In this document: one piece after another, positions 1 through 12,445 of the stretch
Numbering within the stretch: the first letter of the stretch is position 1
How the letters are laid out: the number at the start of each line of letters is the position of its first letter
Assembly (NCBI GenBank): GCA_021397845.1
Contig: JAHSVC010000072.1
Location: 1,614,001 to 1,678,000 of the forward strand
Reading direction: 5' to 3'
DNA: 64,000 nucleotides
DNA from: Areca catechu
Lineage: Eukaryota > Streptophyta > Magnoliopsida > Arecales > Arecaceae
Position numbers and translations under genes: made by a program
Notes under the pieces: model-generated
The model's input: only the letters and a program-made list of their open reading frames with translations
Database searches by the model: none
What the model was told of the DNA's origin: nothing

Positions 1-3000
1 GAATAGATGAAGAATTTTTTGAAAATCCTAATAATACCCCTAACCAAATGATAAGATAAAATGAATTATCAAATATTTTTTAATTTTATAATTATCTAAA
101 TAAAATATTTTATACTAATTAATATTATTATGATCTATTAAAATTATGTTCATGTGTTATGTACATATATTTCTAACATGTTAGCAAGAAAAAATGGATT
201 ATACCATTATCATTTTGCGGTGGATATTGTTAAAGTAAATGTTTATTGCATATATAAGAAATGACTTAATTAGAAGATCCCTGTTACAAGAAATATTTGA
301 TTCCTGATATTTCAAATTACATTGCATAAGAAGGGCTGATATACAATTCAGATAACATCCACACAAGTGAAATAGGATTGTGAAGACAAGCCAAATATGT
401 AAATTAAAAGAAGAATGAATATTTTATTATTAATCTGAATTATCATCAGAAATTCATACAAGATGAATATATTACAAGAATAAGAGAACATACATTCCCG
501 AACAATATAACAATGAAACTGAGTTTCCAAAAGAAAAAATTATTACAATTGACTTAAAAACTATAATATGTTTCACGCGTTGTACTTCAGTCCTTAACCA
601 TTAGCACCAACTCGTAGTAGTATAGTTGAACAAACTGCTCTTCGGACCATTTTGAAACATTATAGTCCCTGCAACAAAAGAAAAATATTTGCCTATAACG
701 ATAAATATTGTCAGTAGTGCAAATTCTTCAATTTTCATAAACAATCTGAATTTAGATATAAAATTCCAAACATGTGCAATAAAAGTTCATTATGACAATG
801 GATAAAAGTAACCTGAAAATTGACACGGCAACATAACAGTCTTGGTTAGAAGATGAAAAAACTAGAAATACATGCATTTGATCAAAATATCAGTTTCATA
901 TCACTGTCCATTCAAGAGATCAATATCCTGGAACATTAAGGTTGCCAACAACATAAGCATAGCACATAATAGCTGCCATAATTACTAGTTCAAATATATA
1001 TTATAAAATATGGCTTAGGACAGCGAAGCTAATGTCACTTGAGCATCACGGCAACAAGAGCAAAACAACAAATGTGTAATTCCACTCCTGCCTCCCAGCA
1101 ATGCTCAATCAATAGGCAACCCATCATCACTGCCATACATGTAATATGTTTCTTAAAAAATCAAAGAAGTAGAATGACACGTTTACTGAATCCCAAGAAC
1201 AATCCATCCATAAATCATCCATAGCAGCATATGAAGTAAAAATGGCACATTTACTCGATACGAAGTTATAAAAGTAAATAAATAACATAACAAGCATACC
1301 TTGAACAAAGTAAGTGAAATGATTCATGGTGTGATAACATAACATCAACTTTACATAGAGTGTTATATCAATATCATATCGCTCCACCAAACCCAGATTT
1401 TCAATGACAAAAACATAGCTAATGCACAAAACCCCATTAATGCTATAAACAAGCCTCTTAACTTGCATATAATGGAGAACTGACAAACCAACACCTAATA
1501 AATTCAACATATTACCCAACTTAATATATTTAACATATTACCCAACTTGAAATTATGGTACTAGAGGACTTCAGGTAATGGTACCACAGAATGACCAAGA
1601 AAGCGTAAAATATAGCATTAGCAAGTTACAAATCAATTTCTATGCTGCTTTGTTAAAAGGATTCTCTTTTTCAAACTGCAGGAGTTGTGATCACTCTCTT
1701 AACAGAATATGTAAATTAATTATCATTACATGTCATGACCTAATACATTTAATATCTTAAAAAAAAGTAAGGTGCATATGGCACTTTAGAATCTCTGTTA
1801 ATGTGGATATTCTCTGACACATGAATAGTTAGTAGAACATTTGGCATATTTCTTAAGGCTTCATGTAGTTAATGGATCTAATAAGGTGACTTACTGCAAT
1901 GGTTTATGACTTAGCTCCTGCAAGGTGTTGAAGGGAAAAATTAGATCTTATAAGATGGAATGGATTAAGAAACACAAATTCAAGCATAGAAAAATAGAAG
2001 CAAACACAGGATATTGCTTACCACCATGCCATCTTATAATATAAAGGGGAGAAATAGAAGAAAGGATATTGCTTACCACCTATTGGAGGATTTCTGAGAT
2101 ACCGTCACTGAGATAATTTGGAAGATAGCTTTTTGACCAACAGAATCTTGCAAGGAAGTATCCCAAAATTCAAGACTAGTATAGTAGGTGAAACAAAAAA
2201 TCCAATAAACAAGGGACACTTAACCCTGATCTCATCCAAATCTACTAGCTTTGCAAGACAAGTTTCTTACTTATACTAGGCCTTTTCTTTCATTATTCGT
2301 AACTTTACAGTGCAATCTAGATTTATATGAATTTATTAGTACAATTTTTAGTCAGATTTGCCTAAAGAGTGGGGAAAAATCTAGCTAGAATTTTGATGAG
2401 TTAAGTAATTCATCTTCAATCAAGAATATAGTTTGAACTATGTTTATTTTGTTTACATATTACAGTAAAGATGGTTCTAAATTGAAATTGCATTACAAGT
2501 ATTGTAGACTAATTAGGTTCTCTAATGAAATTCACAAATCTGTCCTTTGATCCCTCTCTTGTTCTCCTCTTATTTTGATGTCTGTTATGCATCCTTGCAC
2601 TTGATCCCGAGTCAGCATGTCAATCAATCAAATGCCATCCCCATAAATTGCCTCTGGCTATTTATTTTGTAGAGAACAGAGAGACAGGGAGACGAAGCAA
2701 ATAGCTATCCTCGTAACGCTGATAAATCTCCTTCGTACCCTCACCAAGGCTCTTTTCAGACTAGATAGATTAGGTTAACAGGTACATATTAGATTTAGGT
2801 TAGCAAATAGCTATCCTCGTAACGCTGATAAATCTCCTTCGTACCCTCACCAAGGCTCTTTTCAGACTAGATAGATTAGGTTAACAGGTACATATTAGAT
2901 TTAGGTTAGCAGGTACATTGGGTATGGCAAAAAGTATTACCTCCAGTTCCATACGCTCCTCTGCCCTAAAAAAAGGGAACCAAGATTGGAAACGTATTTC

Positions 3001-3263
3001 TTGTTTTAAGTACATTATAAGAATCACTAATCGATGCAACTAGAGAACAAACAGGTGAAATAACGATAGCATATGATCATCTAAAATATAAAGAGGAACG
3101 AAATTGTTTAAAATTCATCGAATTCAATGTACAATCTAGTACCAGAATTAATGCCAACAGCAATCAAATCAGATATCCGCTTCGTTAAGAAAAAGTAAAC
3201 GACATGAGATCAAAAACTAAAAGGGAAAAAAACAAGGAGAGGAAGAAAGAAGCGATTTCTAAC
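1..3263. other. AT-rich non-coding stretch, probably first intron of the TIFY gene
   Basis: I see no supportable exon here on either strand; open frames are short, of low complexity and without recognisable motifs. The stretch lies directly downstream (minus strand) of the splice donor of the TIFY-domain exon at 3264-3478. It is therefore probably that gene's first intron, with the CCT and GATA zinc-finger exons beyond the window or too diverged to see. The only structures are a perfect 106-bp tandem duplication at 2696-2907 and a phrase (ggatattgcttaccacc) that occurs twice, about 55 bp apart, near 2010-2080. Confidence 0.5.
2696..2907. repeat. Perfect tandem duplication, 2 x 106 bp
   Basis: Copy 1 is 2696-2801 and copy 2 is 2802-2907. 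By eye the two are identical, each starting agcaaatagctatcc and ending gatttaggtt. Such identity in non-coding AT-rich DNA means either a very recent duplication or an assembly artefact. Confidence 0.93.
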
Positions 3264-3478
3264 CTCTCCGGCTGATAGAATCGAAGACGTAAACATCACC
3301 CTGGAAAGAAAGAGTGAGCTGATTCGATGTCTCCAATGCCTACGACTGCAAGGCCTCTGGCATGCTCCCGGCGTCCTGCGGGACTTCATCAGCGCCCGCC
3401 CATCCTGACGGCGCCTCCACCGTCTATCTCACCGGGGAGGTGCGCCGGCTGCAAGAATGGGTCCTCGCCCCCGTACAT
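3264..3478 (-). pseudogene. First exon of a TIFY-domain (ZIM/ZML-like GATA) transcription factor gene, with frame breaks
   Basis: Minus-strand ATG at 3478 opens MYGGEDPFLQPAHLPGEIDG. After a one-base frame slip near 3390 it continues through DEVPQDAGSMPEALQS and then QLTLSFQGDVYVFDSIS, which is the TIFY core with the TLSFQG variant typical of ZIM-like GATA factors (GATA24/25/28 type). Proteins of this family are nuclear, with TIFY, CCT and GATA zinc-finger domains in that order. Only the TIFY part is in this exon. A splice donor (GAGAG|GTTAGA) ends it at 3264, at the point where the family reads P-E-K-V. Oddities: one frame slip, an in-frame TAG just before the TIFY core, and one C apparently missing in the Ser-Pro codon pair before the donor. 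It is either a decayed gene or a real gene with sequence errors. I am sure of the TIFY motif, but not of which family member this is or whether it works. Confidence 0.72.
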
Positions 3479-3990
3479 CGTGCGGCGGCTATGCTCACAA
3501 AACCTCTTTTCGGGATGAGAAAAACCCTACCTCACCTCAAAAATAAAAAACCCTAGCCACGGGGGAAGAGGAGGGAAATGGGAAGCCGGAAATGGGGGAA
3601 TCAGAACCCTGCAACTCCAGTTGGAAGAATCCGTGCCGGAAGACGAAGTAGATGTAGAGACGGAGCCCCCTGATTGGAGACGAGACAAGGCGATTTCCTG
3701 AAACCCTAGCCTCGGAGGAAGAAGGGATCACGTCGAAGGGTTGAATCGAAGAGAGGGTTTTATCTGAAAACTTTTCCAACCATTGCCCTTGGAATAAGGA
3801 AACAGGAATACGTCTATTCCATTGGGGACCATGGAATACGAATTCTAGAATACCCGCCGTTGACTGGAATACCAATTCCGTTGGGGCCCACCATCATTTT
3901 TACGCCTGTTTGGGGGAATAGCATGGAATAAGGCCCTATTCTAGTTAGGAATACGGCATCCAAACACTACCTAAGAGAATTACTTTCCAG
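3479..3990 (-). promoter_or_regulatory. 5' leader and upstream region of the TIFY gene; repeat-like GGAATA segment
   Basis: Directly upstream of the TIFY-gene ATG on the minus strand. About 3500-3760 is purine/pyrimidine-biased leader-like sequence, including two ccctag-type phrases. About 3780-3985 is dense in ggaata/tattcc in both orientations and ends in catccaaacactacc, a phrase style common at the ends of plant short inverted-repeat elements. I cannot define both ends. No TATA box is certain. Confidence 0.3.
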
Positions 3991-5999
3991 TTTGAAGAGT
4001 CCTAGTTTATTTGGAGAAGTCACGGTTACTTTATAAAAAGGACTAGTAGGATTGCATGCAATTAGTGCACGTGGTTTTGCCTTTATTGTTAAGTTCTGAT
4101 TTAATAACATTGTTGAAAAGCAGCAACTTTGGCAAAGTCCTTTTAGGTGTAGTATTTTTCTCGTGTGTAACAAAAATGTATGGTCAATATGTTATATTGT
4201 TGAATAATGCTACTAAATTGTGCATGATAAATTGTTTAATCTAGCTTTGGCCTTTTAAACTTATGCTCTTATTAGTGCATGGTAGAACTACTAAGGATCA
4301 CATCTAATTTTAGATATCCTAAATATTGTCAGATCATGCATAAGATTCTGATGATAAAAATCATGCTGATAGGGAAATTCAGTTGGGAAAAAAATGTAGT
4401 ATGCATGTGTGTGGATGAAAGTTGCTGGAGAGAGAAGAAGACCATGAGACCTTATTGTTGTGTTCCTCTGAATTTTGGAGTGTTGTTTATGATCTAACAA
4501 GAGTTTTCCTGTGAAAAGGCTAGAAGATTGTGATTGTGAAATAGTCTGGATGGCTATGATTAGGTTCTAATTAAATAGTTTTATTAGTATTTAGTAATTT
4601 GATAATGCACTCCAATTTTGGGAGGTGCTTTTTTTTCTCTCACTTATAGTAAGAACTTAGCAGATGGGATGTATTTAACTAGTATGGAGTAGTTGAACTG
4701 CTCTGAGATATTGAGATAGATGACTTAGAGCCATGCAAAGAGTGACACTTTGGGATATTGGTTTAATTTAGAATAGATTGTTAATGGTTTGAAGGAAAAG
4801 ACTTCAACATATACTTGAAGCTTTCGGTGAACTGGAAATAAAAAGATTGCTAGCCAAATAGACAAATGTCCATGCCAATCAAAAACTCACATAGAAAAAT
4901 AAGAGATAATGGAGGAGAAGCATCTCTGATGTTATGAGAGTTTTGCTTTAGACAATGACTAGGGGCTATAGATGGAAATTGGGTGTCATTTGGGACTTTC
5001 AGCTTGAGGAAAAGCATTAGGAGATGGCTAGTCAAGGTTTAGGGCTTTGGCTTGGTTAGCCATTGCTTGAGGTGGTAATTGTGGCAGCAGCATAGCAGAC
5101 AAGAAGGATGGAGGTACAAGAGGAAAGCGTTAGGACCTAGTAGATGAGGAGAGGGAGAAAGGGTTAAGACTTAAGACTTAGGAATTTAGTCTTCAGGTGA
5201 AGTTTTATTAAAATATACTGTAGTATTGGATCACGAGAAATCCTTGAATACAAATTTCAATCTGGATCTAAGAAAAGGTCTTGAATATCCAAATCTTAGT
5301 TACTGGTAGCAACAGTAGGTGCAGGAGCATATTCGAGTGTGGGAGTGGGAAGTTGTCTCTTAGAAAATTGCAATAAGTGGGTGGAAGGACGAGGTTTGAG
5401 AGAAATTTCTGAGGTAGGTACAGCACCTTAAGGGGAATCTTCCTATGATAAGATCTAAATACTTATTTGAATTTGGTCGATTTTAATTCAGAATTGCATA
5501 TAGGTGGGTATTTCTAAACAGTTTGCACACTTAGGGCTTATTCGATGCCATAGGATCATATTGGGTGTGAGGAAGCTCATCTTTTAATTTTTTAAATAAG
5601 GAAGAACGTGTAAGCATGGGTTTTCAAGGAGATTCTAAAGCAGGTGTGACACCTTAAGTGGAAGATCCGGTTTGCATCCGTCTGGTCCGATTGGATGACA
5701 GAAGATCTTATTGGCCTGATAAGATCTTCTAATAAAATGTCTCATCTGAAAATACGAGGGAAAGAAGATGGTTAAAAAAGATCAGGTTGTCACTTGTCAG
5801 TGATCCTTATCTTTTAGGGATAAGATATACTATCTCAAAAAAGGGATTTCTTATCTCTGAAAAGGAGGGATTGGCTGCTCCCTTGGTAGTCCATATCTTT
5901 TTCAACAACCTTCTTCCTGCCATTTTTCAAAGGCAAAGCTTATTGGAGATCTTATTAAACTAGACCAATAAGATTTTTTAAGTGACCAAAGGCCCTTGG
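3991..5999. other. Intergenic, no recognisable gene
   Basis: AT-rich, with short unrelated open frames only. I looked for MSP-domain exons belonging with the VAP-like exon at 9.4 kb and found none. Confidence 0.5.
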
Positions 6000-6166
6000 G
6001 CATGTTTGGTATTGCTTTAAAAGTTGGTTTGCAACTTTAACAAAAAAAAAAAAAATCACAAATAAGTGTTGAAAAGTGCTTTTACAAGAGTATAAAGTAT
6101 TTTTAGAAGCTAGAAAATCTAGCTTCCAGCTTTTCTTCTCACGAAGCAAAAGCAACACCAAACGTG
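6000..6166. mobile_element. Short TIR element (MITE), ~167 bp
   Basis: The left end reads gcatgtttggtattgctttа-like sequence starting at 6000. The right end, read on the minus strand from 6166, is gcacgtttggtgttgctttt. The terminal inverted repeats match over about 20 bp with three or so mismatches, and the interior is AT-rich with aaaagtgctttt-type sub-palindromes. This is a non-autonomous DNA transposon with no coding capacity. The flanks do not show a clear target duplication. Confidence 0.7.
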
Positions 6167-6602
6167 CTTTTAGAGTTGTTGCTGCATCTATTCATCATCT
6201 ACATGTCATGGAAACTTATAATAATGGGGAAAGACCCATATGGTCATATTTTGTCCTTTCAAGTGGAGAGACGAGAGTGTATGACTCATTAGAGAATGGG
6301 ATGAGAAGTCATGTGTATGATACTGAGAAAGGTGGTGTATATGGGACTAGGATGAGTGATTGGGCTAACAGGTAAGATTGGGGGTGGAAAAATTGAAGAC
6401 TTGAGGAGAAATTGTTTGCAATTGAGGAGGTGCAATAAACCTTAAGGCTGCATTTGGATGCCAAGTGGCACCACCCCTTGAATAACCATAACCATTGGTA
6501 TTCACAGCCTAACCAGCTAACTGATGCAACTTTATTTGTTGTTTATTAGTGCTCCTTTGGTTAGTGGGATAAAGTTATAGAAAAAGTGAAATGTAGAGAA
6601 AG

Positions 6603-6630
6603 AGGAGAGAGAGAGGGGGGGGGGGGGGGG
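6603..6630. repeat. GA microsatellite running into a 16-base G tract
   Basis: Purine-only stretch: (GA)n followed by sixteen consecutive G (6615-6630). Long G runs are rare in AT-rich plant DNA and can form quadruplexes. The run length itself may be miscalled. Confidence 0.9.
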
Positions 6631-9444
6631 AGTGTTTTGGGTGGTCAAAGAATTTTCATCCTCCCTCCTGAAATAACTTTAACCTGGTTAAGTACCTTTT
6701 TCATCCATTGACTGAATAAGTTTATTCTCCTTCAAAAGACTGAATAAGTTGATTGACCACTTTTTAAGTGTTTGGCTGGTTAGCTGGATAACTTTATGTT
6801 GTCCACCCTTTAACCATTATCAAATCTGTTGCTCAGCTAGCTTATCTGGAAGGTTTAAGGGCCTTCAATATTGAAGGTGGCATCAAGTTTCACCAATTGC
6901 TTCATTTGTTTGTGACAGATCAGAGTTAATCATCCAGATCTAGTCAAAGCCTATGAGAGACATTTTATCATCAAGCTTTTCAACTGAATTTGTCCCTTAA
7001 AGAATTTTGAAGTATGCCCATCTATGTCTTGTAATCTCAATTTTATTACCACTTCTTTGCACACTAATCTATTTTAATGGTGAGTTGGAATGTTGTAGGG
7101 TCAAAACCACGTTCTAATATGAAGAGAAAATGCATTCTAATCTTGGTATCTCCACTCATCAGCACTTGTATAACCGTATCCTGCTTTGGATAGACAATGC
7201 TAGATATTGTATGCTAGAGGATAACCCCTCTCCTTTGCTATGCTTCTCCCCTCACACCATTCTCCTCCTTCCATTGGTTCCTTAATCATGCTGCAACCAA
7301 TTCTTTAATCTCTGAACCTAGTAGTACAAGTTGAAAGCAGATTCGCACAAGACAATGAGATTAACGAGGAAGAAGATACAACAAACCAGTAGGGAGAATG
7401 TAGGAAGACACATGTTCATCGTTAACTGAGGAGCAGAAACGAATAGTTGCATTGCTGGCAGAGTTTAGAGATGTATAAAGGATGTCATGGGAATCCCATT
7501 TCTTAAACTTTAGGGTTTATTCTTTTGTGGCTAAATATTATGGAAAGTTGGTCAACTTTTCTATTGATCAACTTATCCATGTTTTGCGCTTTTCAAGATG
7601 GGTAAGTTACTTTTCTTGGATAGCATTTATCCATGAATTATTAAAAAAAATTATCCATTTGAAGGTGGCTAAATCATTTTTTTACCAGCTTGTAAAGTAA
7701 ATATTCAATTTTATTTCTAAAATGCCCTTCTCCTGATTTCCAGAGCTTTGCCATTCAATGTCCAATAATTCAGTTGTCCATTACCTCCAAACTCTTGTCC
7801 CCATAAAGGGTGTTATGGAAAATATGGATAAATTTTAGCAACTTATCCAGGAAAGTAATAATGTAAAAGAATATATGTAACAAAATTTGAAACTACTTTT
7901 TCATGCATAAAGAATATGGGTAAATCATTTTCCAGTCTAAATGTTGTTTGAAAAATATTTATCCAGGAAACTATAGATTTTCTGCTAAATCTTTTAACAG
8001 TAAAAGAACGAGCCCTTAGGACAAGGCGAAGTCCATTCCTTTTCTTCTACCTGATCTATATCCCCAGCCCTAAACAGCCAGTAAACTAGAACTGTTGGAT
8101 CACACCCAATGGACCATTATGTATAAAAAGGAATTAACTACTGAAGTAGTGGATAGCTAACTGAGCATTAGATTTGAGATCCCATCTTGGAAAACTTCAG
8201 TCATAAACTGGCCTGGGGCATAGGTAGTTTGCTTTGGTTTCACATCCTTATTTGGGCTTGGCATCGAATGGAAGTGAATGAGGAGTTTCAGGAAGAGTTC
8301 ACATGGTCATGGAAATTGTTTTTGCATCTAACCTGTTGCTCGTGCGATCTCCTTTCATATTTGTTGGAGAGAATGGGGATTTTGCACCATCACTCACCTA
8401 TTACCCAATTCCTATTTGACTAGATTTCAGGTATATCCAACCTTCCAACCTTATTCTTATCCTGCTTGCATGAATGAAATTTGGTTTGGATAAGTAGTAT
8501 CGAACCAGTTGTCACTCTAAGATACAATGATATGGGAATCTTGGAAATTGGTTTCTCATTGTCATGTACTTCCTGCTACAATCTTGCAAGTTGCAAATAT
8601 TACTTAAAACTGCAGTGCCCCAATTCAAATGGGTGCATGCAATTTAACTTTATTAATTTGGGTGTGGAAGTACAAAATGTCTTTTAGGAAATTCCTGAAA
8701 TTTGTACAGATATGGTGTTGAAGTAGTGTCAGGTAAAGTAGTGATCCAGTATGCTTATGAAATTACATAGAAGAATTTATGGTTCTATGCAAAGGATGTT
8801 GTCTAAATCCTCTATTTAAAAGTTTAAACAGCATTTAAATGTGCCTCACCAACTGCAATGCCAAAGTTTTGATGATTAAATGCTCAAGTTATTTAAGTGG
8901 ATATTTTATCCTTGATCAACCAAATATATGATCTATATGTTTACAAACCAACATAAATTCATGAAATCAAGTTTAGGATTCTGTAACCCAGAATTTTACT
9001 TGGACAACTGAGTATTTCCTTCGTTGTGGCAAGCACATTGGATAGCATTAATGAATAGATGAGGAAAGGGGAACAAAAAAGAACATTTTAATGATTTGAA
9101 GCGAGATTAAGAAATATTTCTTATTTTGATTAGCGAAGAAAATTGTAATTACAGATTGAATATCATTTTTTCTTTGGGAATCTCTGATTTGGTGTCTTTG
9201 CTTCCTCGACTCTTCATATTTGTTAGAGAACATACTATTAGTATAGATTAATAAAAACGCAACATACATGTTCTATTTGAATGTAGACACCAATAAAGTG
9301 GAAGCTGTACTTGCAAAAAAATGGTTGTATATTTCCATAAATTGCATCTCCTCCTCTTTGCATGTCAAGTTTTTTTAATCTTTTCCTCCCCTACTATTCC
9401 CTATTGTTTGAAGTTGTTTTATGGCGGTTTGTCCATATGTACAG
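6631..9444. other. Intergenic or intronic, no recognisable exon
   Basis: Between about 7480 and 7990 there are recurrent ttatcca/tggataa motifs in both orientations (for example near 7570, 7620, 7850 and 7965), which suggests a diverged inverted-repeat element without clear ends. If the exon at 9445 belongs to a complete gene, its upstream exons should be here. I could not recognise any. Confidence 0.4.
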
Positions 9445-9552
9445 GATCTTATGAGGCGAGAAGCCAGCAACCGGCGTGGTGGTTTCTCCTTCATGTTCGT
9501 GGTTATTGTTGCCTTGCTGGGAATCCTTCTGGGCTTTCTTGTGAAGACATAA
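9445..9552 (+). CDS. Terminal exon of a VAP27-like (VAMP-associated) tail-anchored protein
   Basis: The exon follows a good acceptor (tgtacag) and encodes 35 residues before TAA at 9550-9552: a basic stretch (Leu-Met-Arg-Arg-Glu, then Asn-Arg-Arg), then GGFSFMFVVIVALLG and a short Leu-Gly-Phe-Leu-Val-Lys-Thr tail. A basic linker followed by one C-terminal transmembrane helix and a Lys-rich end is how plant VAP27 proteins finish. These anchor in the ER membrane and bind FFAT-motif partners and the cytoskeleton through an N-terminal MSP domain. No MSP or coiled-coil exon is recognisable in the preceding 5 kb, so this may be a gene fragment or the end of a gene with diverged upstream exons. Another tail-anchored ER protein is possible. 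This exon has no frame break. Confidence 0.5.
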   Translation, partial: DLMRREASNRRGGFSFMFVVIVALLGILLGFLVKT

Positions 9553-11428
9553 TCTCTAGGTATTCGTATCCTGTTGGCCATTCCTAACAGGAAAGGATGA
9601 CTGAAATGAGAAGATCTGAAACATTCCAAGGTTGATTGTGTGTGAAGCGGTTTGTAGAAATCTTGAACATTCTGATCTCGTGTTCAGCAATTCTCTGTTT
9701 GTCACTCACTAGTCAGCACATGTATTTGTGATCTGCCAAGCCATTTTGAGTTATTCTTCTTTTGTAAGTTATTCTTGTTTTGCCCTCTTGATTGGAATAG
9801 CGAGGAATCGATTATTTTAAATTTCTAATACATGACACATCCGGAAGTATCTGTTGTCCTTACAAAACCAACAATTTCATCTAGAATGGATCTAGATATC
9901 TTTATTTAAACTTAGGCCCATCAAAACCACTCATGCTGAAGCCGGAGATTCCTACATTTGACCCCAAGTAAATTTCAAACCACCACTTATCAGCCTTGGT
10001 CATGAATAATTTGCGCAAGTGTTAGCAAACACATTCCATATTTTGCCAAACAGATGCTGTAGTGATTCCAGTGAAGAACTACATTCACAAAAACCTTGAA
10101 GATGTTGGAAAAGCCCACGGAGTTTTTATTTGTAAGGGGTTTCACCGTGGGGACTGGGGACATGTTGTCTAGGATGATTTTTTTGGGTTCTAACGTTGTT
10201 TCTATGTGGCTGTCTCAGACGGTTGTTGTTGTTGTTGTTCTGGTCAAATTTGCCTTCAAATCCCAACTGACTAAGCTGGAATGGTAGAAGTGGCTCATTT
10301 CTCGTTTGTCCGGACCCCGGAGGTCTTGGATATGAATCTTGTTGAAGTGATTTAGTACTATATAGAATAATTGAGGGTGGTGTTTGTCGGAAATGTTTGT
10401 GACATGGTTAGCCCAAGCCGGACAGCATAAAAGATTTGTGAAGCCATCGAAAATTGGCTAGCCATCCTAGTACAGCTTCCTTCGTAGAATACCAGGCCTT
10501 CGTGTCCGGAACCTAAGGTTGATTACCAAATAAAGAACAATCCAAATAACTGATTCGCGGCAGTCCGCCAAGGCAGCGCGCATACTTTGTTGATGTTATA
10601 ATTAACGCTTAATGTTAGCTAAATATGAAAGCTTCATCAACCACCCAGGTTGTCTGAAATTCTATAACTTGTGCTCATGCTGGATTTTAGTAGACTCGGA
10701 AAACCACCTGGTTTATTTTCTGCAACCAGGGCTATCGATCTCGTATCGTTAGCTGAGAGGAGGATCCGAGCAACTATAGTTAAAGATGACTATTTCTATT
10801 TGAATGCAACGGGTTATCAAAAAAAAAAAAAAAAAAAAAAACTTGATTCTTCTTGGTCAACAGGTTAATTCACAAGAACACCATTCCATGCTCCACAACT
10901 TCAAATTTTTTTCTTTTTCAAATAACAGCAATGCATGGCCCCTCCATTATATTAAAAAAAGAACAAAATGATGATTCTACCATCTTTTTAGAAAAGAAGT
11001 AAAAAGAAAAAGAAAATGATGGATCTGAAATAAATGTAATGGGTCCGATTTAATTGGACGAAAGGCCCCGCAAGCCGACTTTAAGCTCATTTTGGTAGTA
11101 TTTAAATGTGGAAGTTCTGTGGCTCATTGCGTGCACATGCAGCGTTACTCGTCCCATAAAATTTGTATCTACCAAATCTGTCGGCCAACTGCGCGCACCC
11201 GGAAAGATGAGACGTGTTGGTGAAACCAAATTCCGGCATTCATTTTCCATCGGTATCAGATAAATTGCCATTAAAGGCCATCAACTTCCCGTGAATCCAG
11301 ATCATCTAGATATCTAAACCTCTGGTGTAGCTCCCATTCTGGTCCCAACCCGTAGGATTTTGTTTAATACATGTCGTAATTTTCTACGTACCTTCCTCAT
11401 CAATTGGTGAGTACGTCAGTCTAGCCCC
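9553..11428. other. 3' flank of the VAP-like exon and intergenic DNA
   Basis: The first ~250 bp are T-rich and could be 3' UTR. Beyond that I see no gene. A run of 23 A at 10819-10841 and a (GTT)n stretch near 10221 are simple repeats. Several short open frames here have no recognisable content. Confidence 0.45.
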
Positions 11429-11620
11429 ACTACAGCGCCGGAGTATTAGCCGGTCCACCTTCCAGTCACGTGCATCCAAAAATTTTGAAATTTTAATCGA
11501 GTCTCTCACTACAGTCGGAGTATTAGCCGGTCCACCTTCCAGCACGTGCATCCAAAATTTGAAATTTTAATCGAGTCCACATCCTCACCGGACAAAATTT
11601 TGAAATTTTAATCGAGTCTC
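11429..11620. repeat. Tandem ~78-bp repeat, 2 copies plus a partial third
   Basis: Units start cactacag at 11429 and 11507 and share gtattagccggtccacc and gaaattttaatcgagtc. A partial third unit with gaaattttaatcgagtc follows at about 11573-11615. Copies differ by small indels. Confidence 0.85.
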
Positions 11621-12193
11621 CACGATCATTCCTCGAACCCGTGACCAAGCAGCAAAAAAGAGCCAAGCCTTTACCGTACTGCATATCATAATGATTCTAG
11701 ATATCTGTTTACTAAAACTTGCTGCACAGCTAAGCTAGAGGAAATTCCTCCACCTTGGCCTGATAGGGTACCCCGTCACCACCTGGTAGTTTTTGTCGGC
11801 AAATGATTTTGATTAGTTTTTGCCATCATTTGTCTAAACAGCAATGCTAATATCGAGTGATAAAAACTGCAAAGAACCTGCCAAATTTCTGCCCGCAGGA
11901 GGGTTCACCATCTAGCCATGCGACTAGACTTGAGCAACCCTTAGTTCGAGCCAGCTAAGGGCCTGGCCCGAGTACAGGTTAAGATTTCTCAGCCCAAGGC
12001 CGGCCTCACATTTTTTTTTTTGAGAAGTCTCTGTCCGTCACTGATGGAGAAAAAAATACAACACGTAACCTGATTGGATTACATGAGTCCCACTTTTTAA
12101 CATGCATTCAATATCATAATTTTATTTTTTTTTTAAAAAAATTATGATGAAAATACCTTATCTTTATAACAAAATTATAATATTCATTGACTT
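11621..12193. other. Intergenic, no recognisable gene
   Basis: Mixed composition, with poly-T/poly-A tracts at 12010-12021 and 12124-12138. Nothing codes. Confidence 0.5.
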
Positions 12194-12345
12194 GGATTAT
12201 GATACCTGATGTGGCGAGACCGCTGACGTGCGCAGCTGACAGGCGTCATATGAAGGGTGCCGCCACGGTGGATGCCAAGACGACGTCCCAGTCCGACTTT
12301 TGCTGAGCTGAGTTGAGCTCCTACAAGGCCACGGCCGAGCTCAGT

Positions 12346-12445
12346 CCTCCGCCAGGTCGTGCCCGCAAGTCCGGGAGGCCTAGGTCGGAGCCGTCCTCCG
12401 CCAGGTCGTGCCCGCAAGTCGGGATGCCTAGGTCGGAGCCGTCCT
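12346..12445. repeat. Short tandem repeat, ~48-bp unit, two copies
   Basis: The phrase gtcctccgccaggtcgtgcc plus cgcaagtc and cctaggtcggagcc occurs twice in a row, immediately before the larger array. Confidence 0.75.

Noticed and set aside
1127..1519. 130-codon minus-strand open frame
   Set aside because: Low-complexity hydrophobic AT-rich translation, no motif or codon pattern.
7480..7990. Complete MITE based on ttatcca/tggataa motifs
   Set aside because: Many motif copies but no pair of matching ends or target duplication.
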